DNA from: Firmicutes bacterium UBA6113 | GTDB taxonomy: Bacteria > Bacillota > Clostridia > Tissierellales > Sedimentibacteraceae | Length of the DNA stretch: 64,000 nt | NCBI GenBank assembly: GCA_002422545.1 | Contig: DIWF01000021.1 | Span: 83,178 to 147,177 of the forward strand | Reading direction: 5' to 3' | In this document: positions 26,356 to 34,453 of the stretch, piece after piece | Layout: each line of letters opens with the position of its first letter | How positions within the stretch are numbered: the first letter of the stretch is position 1 | Made by a program: the position numbers and the translations under genes | The notes under the pieces: generated by a model | Told to the model about the DNA's origin: nothing | Seen by the model: only the letters and a program-made list of their open reading frames with translations | Databases searched by the model: none

Positions 26356-26367
26356 AAATTTGTTTTG
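26337..26367 (+). promoter_or_regulatory. 12-pair inverted repeat before the SLH gene
   Basis: CAAAACAAATTT (26337-26348) pairs perfectly with AAATTTGTTTTG (26356-26367) around AAATTGA. No T-run follows, so it is not a standard terminator. It ends about 27 bases before the ribosome binding site of the SLH gene. Confidence 0.65.
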
Positions 26368-26402
26368 CCATAATAATATATGTAAATTATAAGGAGGGAA
26401 AA

Positions 26403-27500
26403 ATGAAAAAAATTACAGCTTTACTGATGGCAGCAATGATGCTTTTTTGTGTGCCTGCTGCATTTGCAGTTGAATTACCTGAGGGTGTTCCAAGTACCCT
26501 TGCAGCTCCAACCATAAGCAATATGGAGCTTTTGAAAAATGAGGACGGCGTTCCGTATTTCCGAATGGAAATTACAGTGCCAGGTTCGGTTATCGAGCTG
26601 GACGAAGCAAGACCAACTGACGGATGGGTTGACGTTGAACTGGAAGGAACATACGGTGAAGGGGAGAATCAAGAACCCTTAGCTGACGGAGGGGGACTTT
26701 ATGTATGGGTAAATGAGGAAAATGCTGTTCCGGGAAAAGCAAACACATACTATGCAACATTTGAACTGATTGATGAAGGAGGCATGACTGAAACTGACAT
26801 CAAGGCAAAGGCTTATTCTTTCAGATACAGATTCTCTTACACCTACTACTACGGAGATGGACCGGGAGAATGGGATTACGTGTACTCTCCATGGTCCAAT
26901 GAACTTGCAAACAAATCTGAAAGCTTCTACCAGGATGCAAGCTCATGGGCAGTGGGTGAACTTGATAAGGCAAAAGCAGCAGACTTGATTCCGGATATAT
27001 TGATGGGAGCAGACATGACAAGGCCAATCACAAGAGAAGAATTTGCAGAGCTTGCTTTGGTTCTTTATGAAAAAACATCGGGAATAACAGCAGAAACTGT
27101 GGCAGCCAATCCTTTCACCGACACAACAAATCCACAGATACTGAAGGCTTTTAACATAGGCGTGACACAGGGCACTTCACCCACAACATTTTCTCCAAAT
27201 GTATTAATAAACCGCGAGCAATGTGCCACAATGCTTTTCAGAACAATCAAAGCTATTGCTCCTGACGGAGATTACAGCATCGAAGGAATAAAGGATTTTC
27301 CTGACCAGGCGAATATTTCCGAATATGCAGTGCAGCCCACAAAATACATGTCAAAGCTGGGCATAATAAAGGGTGACGCTTCTACAGGCAGCTTCATGCC
27401 AAAGGCAACAACAACAGCACAGCAGGCTTCCGGTTATGGAATGGCAACAAGAGAAGCAGCAATACTCATGTCATTCAGAACTTATGAAAAGATGAAATAA
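26403..27500 (+). CDS. Secreted S-layer-homology (SLH) domain protein
   Basis: The 365-residue protein has a clear signal peptide (about 1-22, ending AFA). A unique N-terminal domain (about 25-175) is rich in acidic and aromatic residues, with SFRYRFSYTYYYGDGPG. Three SLH-like repeats follow (about 180-365): SSWAVGELDKAKAADLIPD...ITREEFAELALVLYE, NPFTDT...TQGTSPTTFSPNVLINREQCATMLFR, and IKDFPDQ...KLGIIKGD. SLH domains bind secondary wall polymers, so this is a cell-wall-attached surface protein. ATG 26403 follows AAGGAGGG. It is co-directional with the small LuxR gene and the 27-residue ORF. Confidence 0.85.
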   Translation: MKKITALLMAAMMLFCVPAAFAVELPEGVPSTLAAPTISNMELLKNEDGVPYFRMEITVPGSVIELDEARPTDGWVDVELEGTYGEGENQEPLADGGGLYVWVNEENAVPGKANTYYATFELIDEGGMTETDIKAKAYSFRYRFSYTYYYGDGPGEWDYVYSPWSNELANKSESFYQDASSWAVGELDKAKAADLIPDILMGADMTRPITREEFAELALVLYEKTSGITAETVAANPFTDTTNPQILKAFNIGVTQGTSPTTFSPNVLINREQCATMLFRTIKAIAPDGDYSIEGIKDFPDQANISEYAVQPTKYMSKLGIIKGDASTGSFMPKATTTAQQASGYGMATREAAILMSFRTYEKMK

Positions 27501-27512
27501 ATCCTGTTTTGC

Positions 27513-27532
27513 GGGAGGGCAGTGACCCTCCC
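27513..27532. repeat. GC-rich hairpin after the SLH gene
   Basis: GGGAGGG and CCCTCCC flank CAGTGA. It resembles the dispersed GGGAGG/CCTCCC units near 60176 and may be a degenerate copy. It may also act as the first part of a double terminator. Confidence 0.5.
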
Positions 27533-27553
27533 CTCATAATGAAAATTTTCATC

Positions 27554-27588
27554 AAAAGAAGTTCCAACAACGGAACTTTTTTATTTTT
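27554..27588 (+). terminator. Terminator after the SLH gene
   Basis: AAGTTCC and GGAACTT pair around AACAAC, with an A-run before and TTTTTTATTTTT after. Confidence 0.85.
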
Positions 27589-27659
27589 AAAACTAGTAAA
27601 ATTATACATGACTAAATAATTCATTTTTGCAGAAAATATTGATATTAAGGAGGTTAACT

Positions 27660-28097
27660 ATGGAAAATGGTAAAAACACTGTAGATTTCCTGTCAGAAAT
27701 ATATCGCGGAGCTAAAATGGGAGTCGAAACAATCAACAACCTTTTGACAAAAGTAGATAACAACAACATATATGATGAGTTAAAGTACCAGCTCAGAACC
27801 TATGAGGAAATTGCCAATGAAGCATGTACTGAACTGGAACGAAGAAAAAGTGAGCCTAAGGATATTTCAATGTTCAACAAGATGAGCGCAAAAATGAGCG
27901 TAGGCGTCAACACCTTAATCAGCAACAACCCATCCCATGTGGCGGATATGCTTATCAAGGGAAACACAATGGGCGTTACAGAAATGACAAAAAGTTTAAA
28001 TACCCATCAATGTTCAGATAAGGAAATTCAGGCATTTGCAGACAGGTTTATAAAGCTTGAGCAGGATAACATCGACAGGCTTAAAAAGTTTTTGTAA
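27660..28097 (+). CDS. Small helical protein, DUF2383/ferritin-like (tentative)
   Basis: The 145-residue cytoplasmic protein is predicted almost all-helical, with no signal or membrane segment. The pattern (GAKMGVETINNLL, YDELKYQLRTYEEIANEACTELE, a central MSAKMSVGVNTL and a final FADRFIKLEQDNIDRLKKFL) recalls four-helix-bundle proteins of the DUF2383/PA2169 type. Paired metal-binding E-x-x-H motifs are not obvious. The ATG at 27660 follows AAGGAGG; the frame opens earlier at 27627 without a site. A single-gene unit between terminators. Function unknown. Confidence 0.6.
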   Translation: MENGKNTVDFLSEIYRGAKMGVETINNLLTKVDNNNIYDELKYQLRTYEEIANEACTELERRKSEPKDISMFNKMSAKMSVGVNTLISNNPSHVADMLIKGNTMGVTEMTKSLNTHQCSDKEIQAFADRFIKLEQDNIDRLKKFL

Positions 28098-28109
28098 AGG
28101 AACGAAGCG

Positions 28110-28139
28110 ACCAAGAAACCGCTGAAGCGGTTTTTTGGT
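28110..28139 (+). terminator. Terminator of the helical protein gene
   Basis: A 14-pair stem (28110-28123 with 28126-28139, one G-T pair) contains ACCGC/GCGGT and a T-run in its right arm. Confidence 0.8.
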
Positions 28140-28258
28140 TATGTTTGGATATTGTAGTATTATTGTTTAAGTTTATGGAATAATGGTATATATAAATCAT
28201 AGCCAAATATATATTAATAATGATATTTTGAGAGCAAGGCTAGGTGACGGGAGATTAT

Positions 28259-28735
28259 ATGAAAAAAATATTTGGATTCTTAATTAAATTTTTTGCTTTC
28301 ATAGTTGTTTTATCAATTGTGTTTTCCGGTGCCGCATATTGCGGATATTTATATATTACTCCTTCAAGCGTCATTAGCCTGAAGGGCAGCCCTTCAATCA
28401 GGTATTCCGTAAATTCTTTCAATAGAGTAATCAAGGTAGAAACCGACGAGAGTAACATGGAAATCAGCAACATGATAGAAGGCTTAAGCCTTAACAACAA
28501 AAACATTACGGAGGCTGTTCAAAGAACTCTTGAAGGAATATCAACAGGAGGATATGTTTCGCAGTACAACAATTCAGGATTTGTATTGTCTATTTCTGAC
28601 ACAGATGAAAAAAAAGCCAACGATTTGATGGAAAAACTAAAGAAGGACGTGCAGATTTATCTTGACGGCAAAAGTGAAGTTGAAAACGTAAAAATTGAAA
28701 CAGCCGTCAATGTTACTCAGAACAGCACAGAATGA
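28259..28735 (+). CDS. Membrane-anchored RsgI middle-domain-like protein
   Basis: The 158-residue protein has an N-terminal membrane helix (about 8-32) and an extracytoplasmic domain. The pattern SPSIRYSVNSFNRVIKVETDESNMEISNMI-E-GLSL...ITEAVQRTLEGISTGGYV...NSGFVLSIS resembles the middle domain of RsgI-type anti-sigma factors (I-N-P-S-I, V-N-x-x-x-x-V-I, G-Y-L). The cytoplasmic N-terminal sigma-binding domain is missing, and no SigI gene is next to it. It could be a free sensor-like domain or a domain reused elsewhere. ATG 28259 follows GGGAG. A single-gene unit closed by a bidirectional hairpin. Confidence 0.6.
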   Translation: MKKIFGFLIKFFAFIVVLSIVFSGAAYCGYLYITPSSVISLKGSPSIRYSVNSFNRVIKVETDESNMEISNMIEGLSLNNKNITEAVQRTLEGISTGGYVSQYNNSGFVLSISDTDEKKANDLMEKLKKDVQIYLDGKSEVENVKIETAVNVTQNSTE

Positions 28736-28742
28736 AAAAAAA

Positions 28743-28768
28743 ATTCCGGATAATCCGGAATTTATTTA
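28743..28768. terminator. Bidirectional terminator
   Basis: ATTCCGGA and TCCGGAAT pair around TAA, with A-run and T-rich flanks. It serves the RsgI-like gene and the convergent dehydrogenase gene, whose stop codon is inside its T-run. Confidence 0.75.
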
Positions 28769-29710
28769 TTTCATTATATTTTGTGGTTTTCCCGCCAAAA
28801 ATGCATTTACGTTGTCAAATACTATGACTGCTCTTTTTACCAAAGCTTCCTTTGTTGCAAAGGCAATGTGAGGTGTTGCAATCAAATTTTTAGCTGATAA
28901 AAGTGGGTGGTCTTCAGCAACAGGAGGTTCAACTTCAAACACGTCAACGCATGCTCCTGCTATTTTGCCTTGATTTAAAGCATCTGCCAAGGCTTGGCTG
29001 TCAACGACAGGTCCTCTTGCTGTGTTGATGAGAACTGCATTTTTCTTCATCAATGATAATTTTTCTGAATTTATCAAGCCCTTTGTCGTATTGTTTAATG
29101 GAACGTGAAGAGACACTACATCGCATGTTGAAAGCAATGTATCCAAGTCAACAAATGTCACTCCTTCAATTTCCTTAACAGTTCTTGAATAAACATAAAC
29201 TTCACATCCAAATGCTTTTGCTATTGAAGCAACTCTGCTTCCAATAGCTCCTGTTCCAACAACTCCAAATTTCTTTCCTTCAAGTTCAAATCCTACCAGA
29301 CCGTCTTTTGTGCCTGCTTTTCTTACAACTTCATTGCATGGAATTATATTTCTGTAAAGTGAAATCAAAAGACCAAATACAAGATCGCTTACTGCAGCAT
29401 TTGAATATCCAGCACAGTTGCTTACAACTATGTTTCTTTCTCTGCATGCACCCATGGCAATATGGTCAACTCCTGTAAATGCTACTGCAAGCATTTTTAA
29501 ATTACTGCAACCTTCAATCACTTCTTTGTTCAGGGGCAGGTTGGAAACTGCTATTATGTCAGCATCCTTGCCTCTTTCAATGAGTGTTTGAGTATCTGTT
29601 GTTCTGTTGTCGTAGTAAACAATGTCCAAAGAATTTCCCAGAGTTTCTTCTGCCATTTTAAGAAGTTTTTCCTGCTCTACTCCTAATGGTTCAATTATAA
29701 CTAATTTCAT
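28766..29710 (-). CDS. D-2-hydroxyacid dehydrogenase family protein
   Basis: The 314-residue NAD-dependent enzyme has the split catalytic domain and Rossmann domain of this family: GVVGTGAIGSRVASIAKAFG near 145-165, the catalytic Arg in NTARGPVVD, Glu in DVFEVEPP, and His in TPHIAFAT. Members interconvert 2-oxo acids and D-2-hydroxy acids, or act on phosphoglycerate and similar substrates; the substrate here is not readable. The gene is followed downstream by an amino-acid ABC transporter on the same strand after about 196 bases, and probably has its own transcript. Confidence 0.87.
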   Translation of the reverse strand: MKLVIIEPLGVEQEKLLKMAEETLGNSLDIVYYDNRTTDTQTLIERGKDADIIAVSNLPLNKEVIEGCSNLKMLAVAFTGVDHIAMGACRERNIVVSNCAGYSNAAVSDLVFGLLISLYRNIIPCNEVVRKAGTKDGLVGFELEGKKFGVVGTGAIGSRVASIAKAFGCEVYVYSRTVKEIEGVTFVDLDTLLSTCDVVSLHVPLNNTTKGLINSEKLSLMKKNAVLINTARGPVVDSQALADALNQGKIAGACVDVFEVEPPVAEDHPLLSAKNLIATPHIAFATKEALVKRAVIVFDNVNAFLAGKPQNIMK

Positions 29711-29860
29711 ATCTCAGTACCTTCTCTTGCTTATTTTTAATGTTTATCGATATAATAATATAAGTTTTTACTATATTAGTCAATATTATAAAAAATTAAT
29801 AAAGTGAAATTCATTAAGTAAATTTAAAAGAAATGAGTCATATGGAACATAAATGTAAAT

Positions 29861-29895
29861 AAAAAAGGGCAGATGTGACTTAAGCCACAGTGCCC
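29861..29895 (-). terminator. Terminator of the amino-acid ABC operon
   Basis: On the minus strand GGGCA...GTG pairs with CAC...TGCCC with small internal loops, followed by TTTTTTATTT. Confidence 0.65.
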
Positions 29896-29906
29896 AATAC
29901 TTCTAA

Positions 29907-30650
29907 TCAGCTAGATATGAACCTTGCGAGAAATTCCTTTGTGCGGTCATTTTGAGGTGTTGCGAAAATTTGCTCTGGAGGGCCTTCCTCGGCAATCAAA
30001 CCATTGTCCATGAATACGACCCTTGTTGAAACATCTCTGGCAAATGCCATTTCATGAGTTACAACAATCATTGTCATTCCTTCTTTGGCCAGAGTCTTCA
30101 TCACTGTCAGAACTTCTCCGACCATTTCAGGGTCCAGAGCGCTTGTAGGTTCGTCAAACAATATCATTTCAGGCTCCATTGCAAGGGCTCTGGCTATGGC
30201 AACGCGCTGCTTCTGGCCTCCGCTCAACTGATGGGGTTTGGCATTTATGTATGCAGCCATTCCAACTTTCTTCAAATAGCGCATAGCAACAATTCTTGCG
30301 TATACTCTGTCTTTTTTTCTTACGGTTGTAACTCCGATCATGCAGTTTTCAAGAACAGTCATGTTGTTGAACAAATTGAATGACTGGAACACCATGCCAA
30401 CCTTTGAACGATATTCATTAAGCTTAAGCGCCGTTTCATTTATGTTGTTTCCTTTGTGCAGTATTTCACCGCTTGTGGGTGATTCCAGCATGTTTATACA
30501 TCTTAACAGGGTTGATTTGCCTGAGCCAGAAGACCCTATTATGCAAATTACATCTCCTTTCTTCGTAGAGAAATCTATGTCTTTTAAAACTTCGTTGTCT
30601 CCAAAGCTTTTGACCAGGTGATTGATCTCAAGAATTGTATTTGTTTCCAT
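29907..30650 (-). CDS. Polar amino acid ABC transporter, ATP-binding protein
   Basis: The 247-residue ATPase has Walker A GSSGSGKSTLL near 40, the Q-loop FQSFNLFNNMTV, signature LSGGQKQRVAIARALA near 150, Walker B MILFDEPTSALDPE and the H-loop THEM. It is of the GlnQ/HisP type. It is the last gene of a three-gene operon (binding protein, permease, ATPase) in which the permease stop lies 9 bases upstream. The transported solute is a polar amino acid by family; which one cannot be read from the sequence. Confidence 0.93.
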   Translation of the reverse strand: METNTILEINHLVKSFGDNEVLKDIDFSTKKGDVICIIGSSGSGKSTLLRCINMLESPTSGEILHKGNNINETALKLNEYRSKVGMVFQSFNLFNNMTVLENCMIGVTTVRKKDRVYARIVAMRYLKKVGMAAYINAKPHQLSGGQKQRVAIARALAMEPEMILFDEPTSALDPEMVGEVLTVMKTLAKEGMTMIVVTHEMAFARDVSTRVVFMDNGLIAEEGPPEQIFATPQNDRTKEFLARFISS

Positions 30651-30659
30651 GTTGTCCTC

Positions 30660-31448
30660 CTATATTATAAAAGTTTCTTTCAAATCAGCAGTAATTTCTT
30701 CCTGAAACTCTTCTGCCAATTCGTAGCTTGAAGGTCCGTCAAGTATGTTTTCAAGCATCCTCAGCAGTCTTGACACTGTAAGGGTCATAGTCAGATAAAC
30801 AATACAAATGATGAAATACACCTCAAAATATCTGAAATATGTTGTTGAAGCAGATTTACCCGCCAGGAACAGTTCAGGAACAGCTATTGCGCTCAGAACA
30901 GATGTATCCTTAATATTTGTTATAAGGTTGTTTCCTATTTGAGGAATTATGTTTCTGAAGGCCTGAGGGAGGACAATTGAATACATTGTTCTGAAATGTG
31001 TCATGCCCAAAGCTTTAGCGGCTTCTGTCTGACCTTCGTCAATTGATATGATTCCTCCTCTTACGGTTTCTGCCATATATGCACCTGTATTGATTGATAC
31101 AACAAGCAATCCCGCTGCCATGGAGCTTAAGTCAATTTGAAATACCTGCATCAGACCGTAATATACTATCATGGCTTGAACCATCATAGGTGTTCCCCTG
31201 AAAAATTCAATATAAACCTTCAATAATGATTTAGTTATACAAAGCAAAGCTTTTTTAAAGGGATTATCCTTGATTTCAACGGGAATAGTCTGAATGATTC
31301 CAGCAAGAAGCCCTATTATCAATCCCATCAATGTTCCAATGACGGATATGTAGAATGTAATGGCAGCTCCTTTAACAAACATAGGCAAATACTCGTGAAA
31401 AAGGAAAGGAATCCATCCCCAGAATGTTGTTGGTAAATTAGAGTTCAT
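30660..31448 (-). CDS. Polar amino acid ABC transporter, permease
   Basis: The 262-residue membrane protein is of the HisM/GlnP class. It has an extracytoplasmic N terminus and about five to six helices. The EAA loop with the pattern EAAKALGMTHFRTMYSIVLPQA near 150-170 contacts the ATPase. It presumably works as a homodimer, since only one permease gene is present. AAAGGAT precedes the ATG. It lies between the binding-protein gene (22 bases) and the ATPase gene (9 bases). Confidence 0.92.
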   Translation of the reverse strand: MNSNLPTTFWGWIPFLFHEYLPMFVKGAAITFYISVIGTLMGLIIGLLAGIIQTIPVEIKDNPFKKALLCITKSLLKVYIEFFRGTPMMVQAMIVYYGLMQVFQIDLSSMAAGLLVVSINTGAYMAETVRGGIISIDEGQTEAAKALGMTHFRTMYSIVLPQAFRNIIPQIGNNLITNIKDTSVLSAIAVPELFLAGKSASTTYFRYFEVYFIICIVYLTMTLTVSRLLRMLENILDGPSSYELAEEFQEEITADLKETFII

Positions 31449-31470
31449 AGCATGATCCTTTCGCTTATAA

Positions 31471-32319
31471 TTATGATAGTGGCTGGATTTCCAGTGCTTT
31501 TTTCATCAGTTCTTCTTTTTTTGCATCAGTAAGTTTTGACACTACCTTGTTCAGATCTTCAACCAGTTCTGTATTTCCTTTTTTAACTGCAATTCCAAAA
31601 TCTGTATCTTCAGAACTTGTGTCAAAGTCACCTTCTGCAAGGTCTAAGATTACCATGTCAGGATTAGCCATTTGAGCTGCCAGTGCGGTAGGCATGTCTA
31701 TTACTATGATATCTGTCTTGCCTGACGTGAGAGTTGTGATAGTAGACGGGGTTGAATCTACAGGAGGTTTTATATCGGCATTCTGCAATTGGTCTACGAT
31801 TGTATCATACCAGATTGTTGCCACCTGTGATGTTACAGAGGCACCTGTCAGGTCTTTTAATGACTTGGCATTTTCATATTTGCTTCCTTTCATTGTAACT
31901 GCCACTATGTCTGCAACATAATATGTATCGGTGAAATCTACGCTTTGTTTTCGTTCTTCAGTCATGGCCATACCTGCAACAACAGCATCAATTTTGCCGG
32001 AATTTACACTAAGAATAAGGCTGTCCCATTCTGTTTTGTAAATTTCAACTTCATAACCAAGTTCCTCAGATATCATTTTGCTGACCATTATGTCATAACC
32101 GTTTGCATATCCGCCGGTCTCGGCAATTGGCAATGCGCCGTTTTCATCTGTTGTCTGAGTCCAGTTAAAAGGTGCGTAAGCGCATTCCATACCTATTTTC
32201 AAAACCTTTTTTTCACCTGTGCTTGCTTTTTCATTTGAACTGCATCCTGTAAGGCCTGATGCCATGCCGGCTAATAATGTAACAGCAAGCAATGCCGTAA
32301 TGATTTTTTTGGATTTCAT
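31471..32319 (-). CDS. Amino acid ABC transporter, substrate-binding lipoprotein
   Basis: The 282-residue protein has a lipoprotein signal ending SGLTGC and a family-3 solute-binding fold: KIGMECAYAPFNWTQ, GYDIMVSKMISEELGYEVEI, DAVVAGMAMTEERKQSVDFTD. It captures the solute for the permease/ATPase pair encoded downstream. The ATG at 32319 follows GGAGGAGAG; a longer frame to 32391 runs through the leader hairpin and is rejected. The leader carries an intrinsic-terminator hairpin just after a perfect-consensus promoter, so the operon may be controlled by attenuation. Confidence 0.92.
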   Translation of the reverse strand: MKSKKIITALLAVTLLAGMASGLTGCSSNEKASTGEKKVLKIGMECAYAPFNWTQTTDENGALPIAETGGYANGYDIMVSKMISEELGYEVEIYKTEWDSLILSVNSGKIDAVVAGMAMTEERKQSVDFTDTYYVADIVAVTMKGSKYENAKSLKDLTGASVTSQVATIWYDTIVDQLQNADIKPPVDSTPSTITTLTSGKTDIIVIDMPTALAAQMANPDMVILDLAEGDFDTSSEDTDFGIAVKKGNTELVEDLNKVVSKLTDAKKEELMKKALEIQPLS

Positions 32320-32348
32320 TTTATCTCTCCTCCATGTCTTTAAAAGCA

Positions 32349-32384
32349 ATAAAAAAAGGCGCAACTTATGAAAAGTTGACGCCT
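32349..32384 (-). terminator. Terminator-like hairpin in the leader of the ABC operon
   Basis: On the minus strand AAAGGCG-t-CAACTT pairs with AAGTTG-CGCCTTT around TTCAT, and T7 follows. It lies between the promoter and the binding-protein gene, so it is a candidate attenuator. Confidence 0.75.
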
Positions 32385-32410
32385 TTGTCAATTACTTAAT
32401 TTAATAGTTT

Positions 32411-32439
32411 ATTATACATATGCTGTCTATGTGTGTCAA
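32411..32439 (-). promoter_or_regulatory. Perfect-consensus promoter of the amino-acid ABC operon
   Basis: Read on the minus strand: TTGACA (32439-32434), 17 bases, TATAAT (32416-32411). The expected start of transcription is about 20 bases before the leader hairpin. Confidence 0.85.
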
Positions 32440-32600
32440 TAGTATAAAAATATTTTTTGATGAAAATTCAATTATATAAAAGTATGAATTTCAATTGTAT
32501 TTATTAATGGAAATGCTGCCATTAATACAAAAGTATATTTTATGTTTGCTGTGGCATCATATTAATGATAAAATTAATGATTACAATTGAAGAGGTGAAC

Positions 32601-33263
32601 ATGCAGCTAAAACAAAAAGAGCTTAATTATGATTTAACAGATGATGAAACAAAAGAAATTTTACTGTATGAAATAAACAACCACCTGCTGATGGATGAAA
32701 AACCATCCGAATTTTTTAACAGCATAGATAGTACGGCTATATTCAGGGAACATCCCTTTAATATGATATACAATATGAAATATGCCGAACAGTCGCCGGT
32801 TTATCACCCGGAAGGCAATGTATGGAACCACACAATGATGGTAATAGATTATGCTGCCAAGGAAAAACATAAAAGCAAAAATGAAAAGGTGTTTATGTGG
32901 GCAGCCCTGCTTCACGACATAGGAAAACCAGACACAACTAAAAAAAGAAAAGGCAAAATTACATCTTACGACCATGAAAAAGTTGGAGCTGTAATGGCTA
33001 GAGAATTTTTAAACGAATTCACCACAGACCATAAGTTCATCGATAGGGTTGAACATTTAATAAGGTGGCACATGCAGATACTTCATGTGGTTAAGGACAA
33101 CGGATTTGCCGACATAAAAAGCATGAAGGAAGAAACAGACATAGAAGAAGTAGCTCTTTTGGGGTTCTGCGACAGGCTGGGCAGAAAGGGCAGCGACATA
33201 GGAAAAGAAAAACAGAATATTCATGTGTTTCTGCAAAAGTGCAGAGAATACAGAGAAAAATAA
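32601..33263 (+). CDS. HD-domain phosphohydrolase
   Basis: The 220-residue protein has an HD domain (about 80-190): HPEGNVWNHTMMVIDYA, ALLHDIGKPDTT with the HD metal pair, DHEKVG and RVEHLIRWHM. The arrangement is like the HD part of tRNA nucleotidyltransferases and related stand-alone hydrolases that act on phosphoester or nucleotide substrates. The first 55 residues are unique. ATG 32601 is chosen because AGAGGTG lies just upstream. The substrate is unknown. A UUCG-loop terminator follows the stop at once. Confidence 0.8.
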   Translation: MQLKQKELNYDLTDDETKEILLYEINNHLLMDEKPSEFFNSIDSTAIFREHPFNMIYNMKYAEQSPVYHPEGNVWNHTMMVIDYAAKEKHKSKNEKVFMWAALLHDIGKPDTTKKRKGKITSYDHEKVGAVMAREFLNEFTTDHKFIDRVEHLIRWHMQILHVVKDNGFADIKSMKEETDIEEVALLGFCDRLGRKGSDIGKEKQNIHVFLQKCREYREK

Positions 33264-33287
33264 AAATCCACTTCGGTGGATTTTTTT
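33263..33287. terminator. Terminator with UUCG loop
   Basis: AAAATCCAC and GTGGATTTT pair around TTCG, then TTT; A-run on the other side. It serves the HD gene and the convergent TetR gene. Confidence 0.9.
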
Positions 33288-33290
33288 AAA

Positions 33291-33866
33291 TTAACTTATG
33301 GAATTTAAAAGATATTTTACTTGTCTGATCATATTATCCTTGACGGGATAATCAGCTCCGCGTTTCGTCCATTCAAGCAGATATCCTCTTATTATAACAA
33401 ATATTGTTGAAGCAAGGTCATCATCATCAATGCCGATTTTAAAGAATTTATCTTCAATTCCTGTATCAATAATATCTTTAAGAACATTGTAAATTTTTCT
33501 TTGTTGATTTAGAGAACCTTTGGCTGCTTCTTCTACAGATGCACGTATTACAAGAAGGTTAGCATAATAACCCCACTGCTCCACATATAAACCAAAATGT
33601 GTGACAAAGTCAAGGATATCTTCATTTGCAGTAAAATGGCTGCAGATATTGTCTTTGTTCAACAAAAAATATTCATCCATGAGCTGAAACATTTCCAGCA
33701 CAATTGAATCCTTGGAGCTGAAATAATGATAAAATGAACCGATGGAAATGCCTGCTTTTTCACAGATGTCTTTTATAGTGACATTTTTCAGACCTTCTTC
33801 ATCCATTAAATTTACGATTACATCAACAATGGCTTTTTTCTTAGAGATTGATTGGTATAAGTTCAA
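33291..33866 (-). CDS. TetR family transcriptional regulator
   Basis: The 191-residue protein has an N-terminal TetR HTH (about 8-55): IVDVIVNLMDEEGLKNVTIKDICEKAGISIGSFYHYFSSKDSIV. A helical ligand-binding domain follows. The start appears to be TTG at 33866, with GGCGGTG upstream; no ATG is nearer. Its promoter is TTGATT-17-TATAAT at 33887-33915. No obvious target is next to it: the neighbours are the HD hydrolase and the riboflavin operon, which has its own riboswitch. It may autoregulate or act elsewhere. Confidence 0.85.
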   Translation of the reverse strand: MNLYQSISKKKAIVDVIVNLMDEEGLKNVTIKDICEKAGISIGSFYHYFSSKDSIVLEMFQLMDEYFLLNKDNICSHFTANEDILDFVTHFGLYVEQWGYYANLLVIRASVEEAAKGSLNQQRKIYNVLKDIIDTGIEDKFFKIGIDDDDLASTIFVIIRGYLLEWTKRGADYPVKDNMIRQVKYLLNSIS

Positions 33867-33886
33867 GATTTATCACCGCCATTAAG

Positions 33887-33915
33887 ATTATATTATACAG
33901 AATAAAAAAAATCAA
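33887..33915 (-). promoter_or_regulatory. Promoter of the tetR gene
   Basis: On the minus strand: TTGATT (33915-33910), 17 bases, TATAAT (33892-33887). Confidence 0.6.
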
Positions 33916-34087
33916 TAATTTAGTATACAAAAAATCCCACTTTTGAGGAATTGCAGCATTTATTTGTTCATTCCGAACACGACAGTAATTGCATTTCTAA
34001 TGATTGCCATATCAAGTGAAATTAAATTGTCAGATTTGCGGAATACATTAAAGTTTGACGATTTTTAAATAAATTATAATAAAATAT

Positions 34088-34116
34088 TTGACAATCAAAT
34101 GATTTGGTATTATAAT
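34088..34116 (+). promoter_or_regulatory. Consensus promoter of the riboflavin operon
   Basis: TTGACA (34088-34093), 17 bases, TATAAT (34111-34116). The RFN element begins about 17 bases downstream. Confidence 0.88.
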
Positions 34117-34132
34117 CTCAATAAATTGAATA

Positions 34133-34248
34133 TATCTTCAGGGCAGGGTGAAATTCCCGACCGGCGGTAAAGTCCGCGAGCCGAAAGGTTGACTTGGTGA
34201 AATTCCAAGACCGACAGTAAAGTCTGGATGGGAGAAGAAAGACGAATA
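34133..34248 (+). ncRNA. FMN riboswitch (RFN element)
   Basis: The conserved RFN core is visible in order: TCAGGGCAGGGTGAAATTCC, GACCGGCGGTA, AAGTCCGCGAGCC, the variable stem, GGTGAAATTCC, GACCGACAGTA, AGTCTGGATG and GGAGAAGA. The closing stem pairs ATAT with ATAT at the ends. FMN binding is known to cause premature termination of rib transcripts, and a strong terminator follows 30 bases later. Confidence 0.97.
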
Positions 34249-34277
34249 TATTTTTGTATTCGTAATTTTGAACATAC

Positions 34278-34310
34278 GGTTCTGAAGACTATCTTCAGAA
34301 CCTTTTTTTT
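34278..34310 (+). terminator. Riboswitch-controlled terminator
   Basis: GGTTCTGAAGA and TCTTCAGAACC pair perfectly around CTA, followed by eight T residues. Confidence 0.92.
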
Positions 34311-34453
34311 ATGCCCTAACCCCGTTTTTGCGACCGGAGGGAAGTATTGTAACTTTTACCTGTACAATTCTCCACCATATGCATACAATCATAAAATTTG
34401 AATATGAAGAAGTAAAAGATGAAATTTTGGAAATTATAATCCTGGAGGTGAAT

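Noticed and set aside
34328..34453. N-terminal extension of RibD from a TTG at 34328
   Set aside because: The frame is open but lies in the leader after the riboswitch terminator. ATG 34454 has GGAGGTG and matches the family N terminus.
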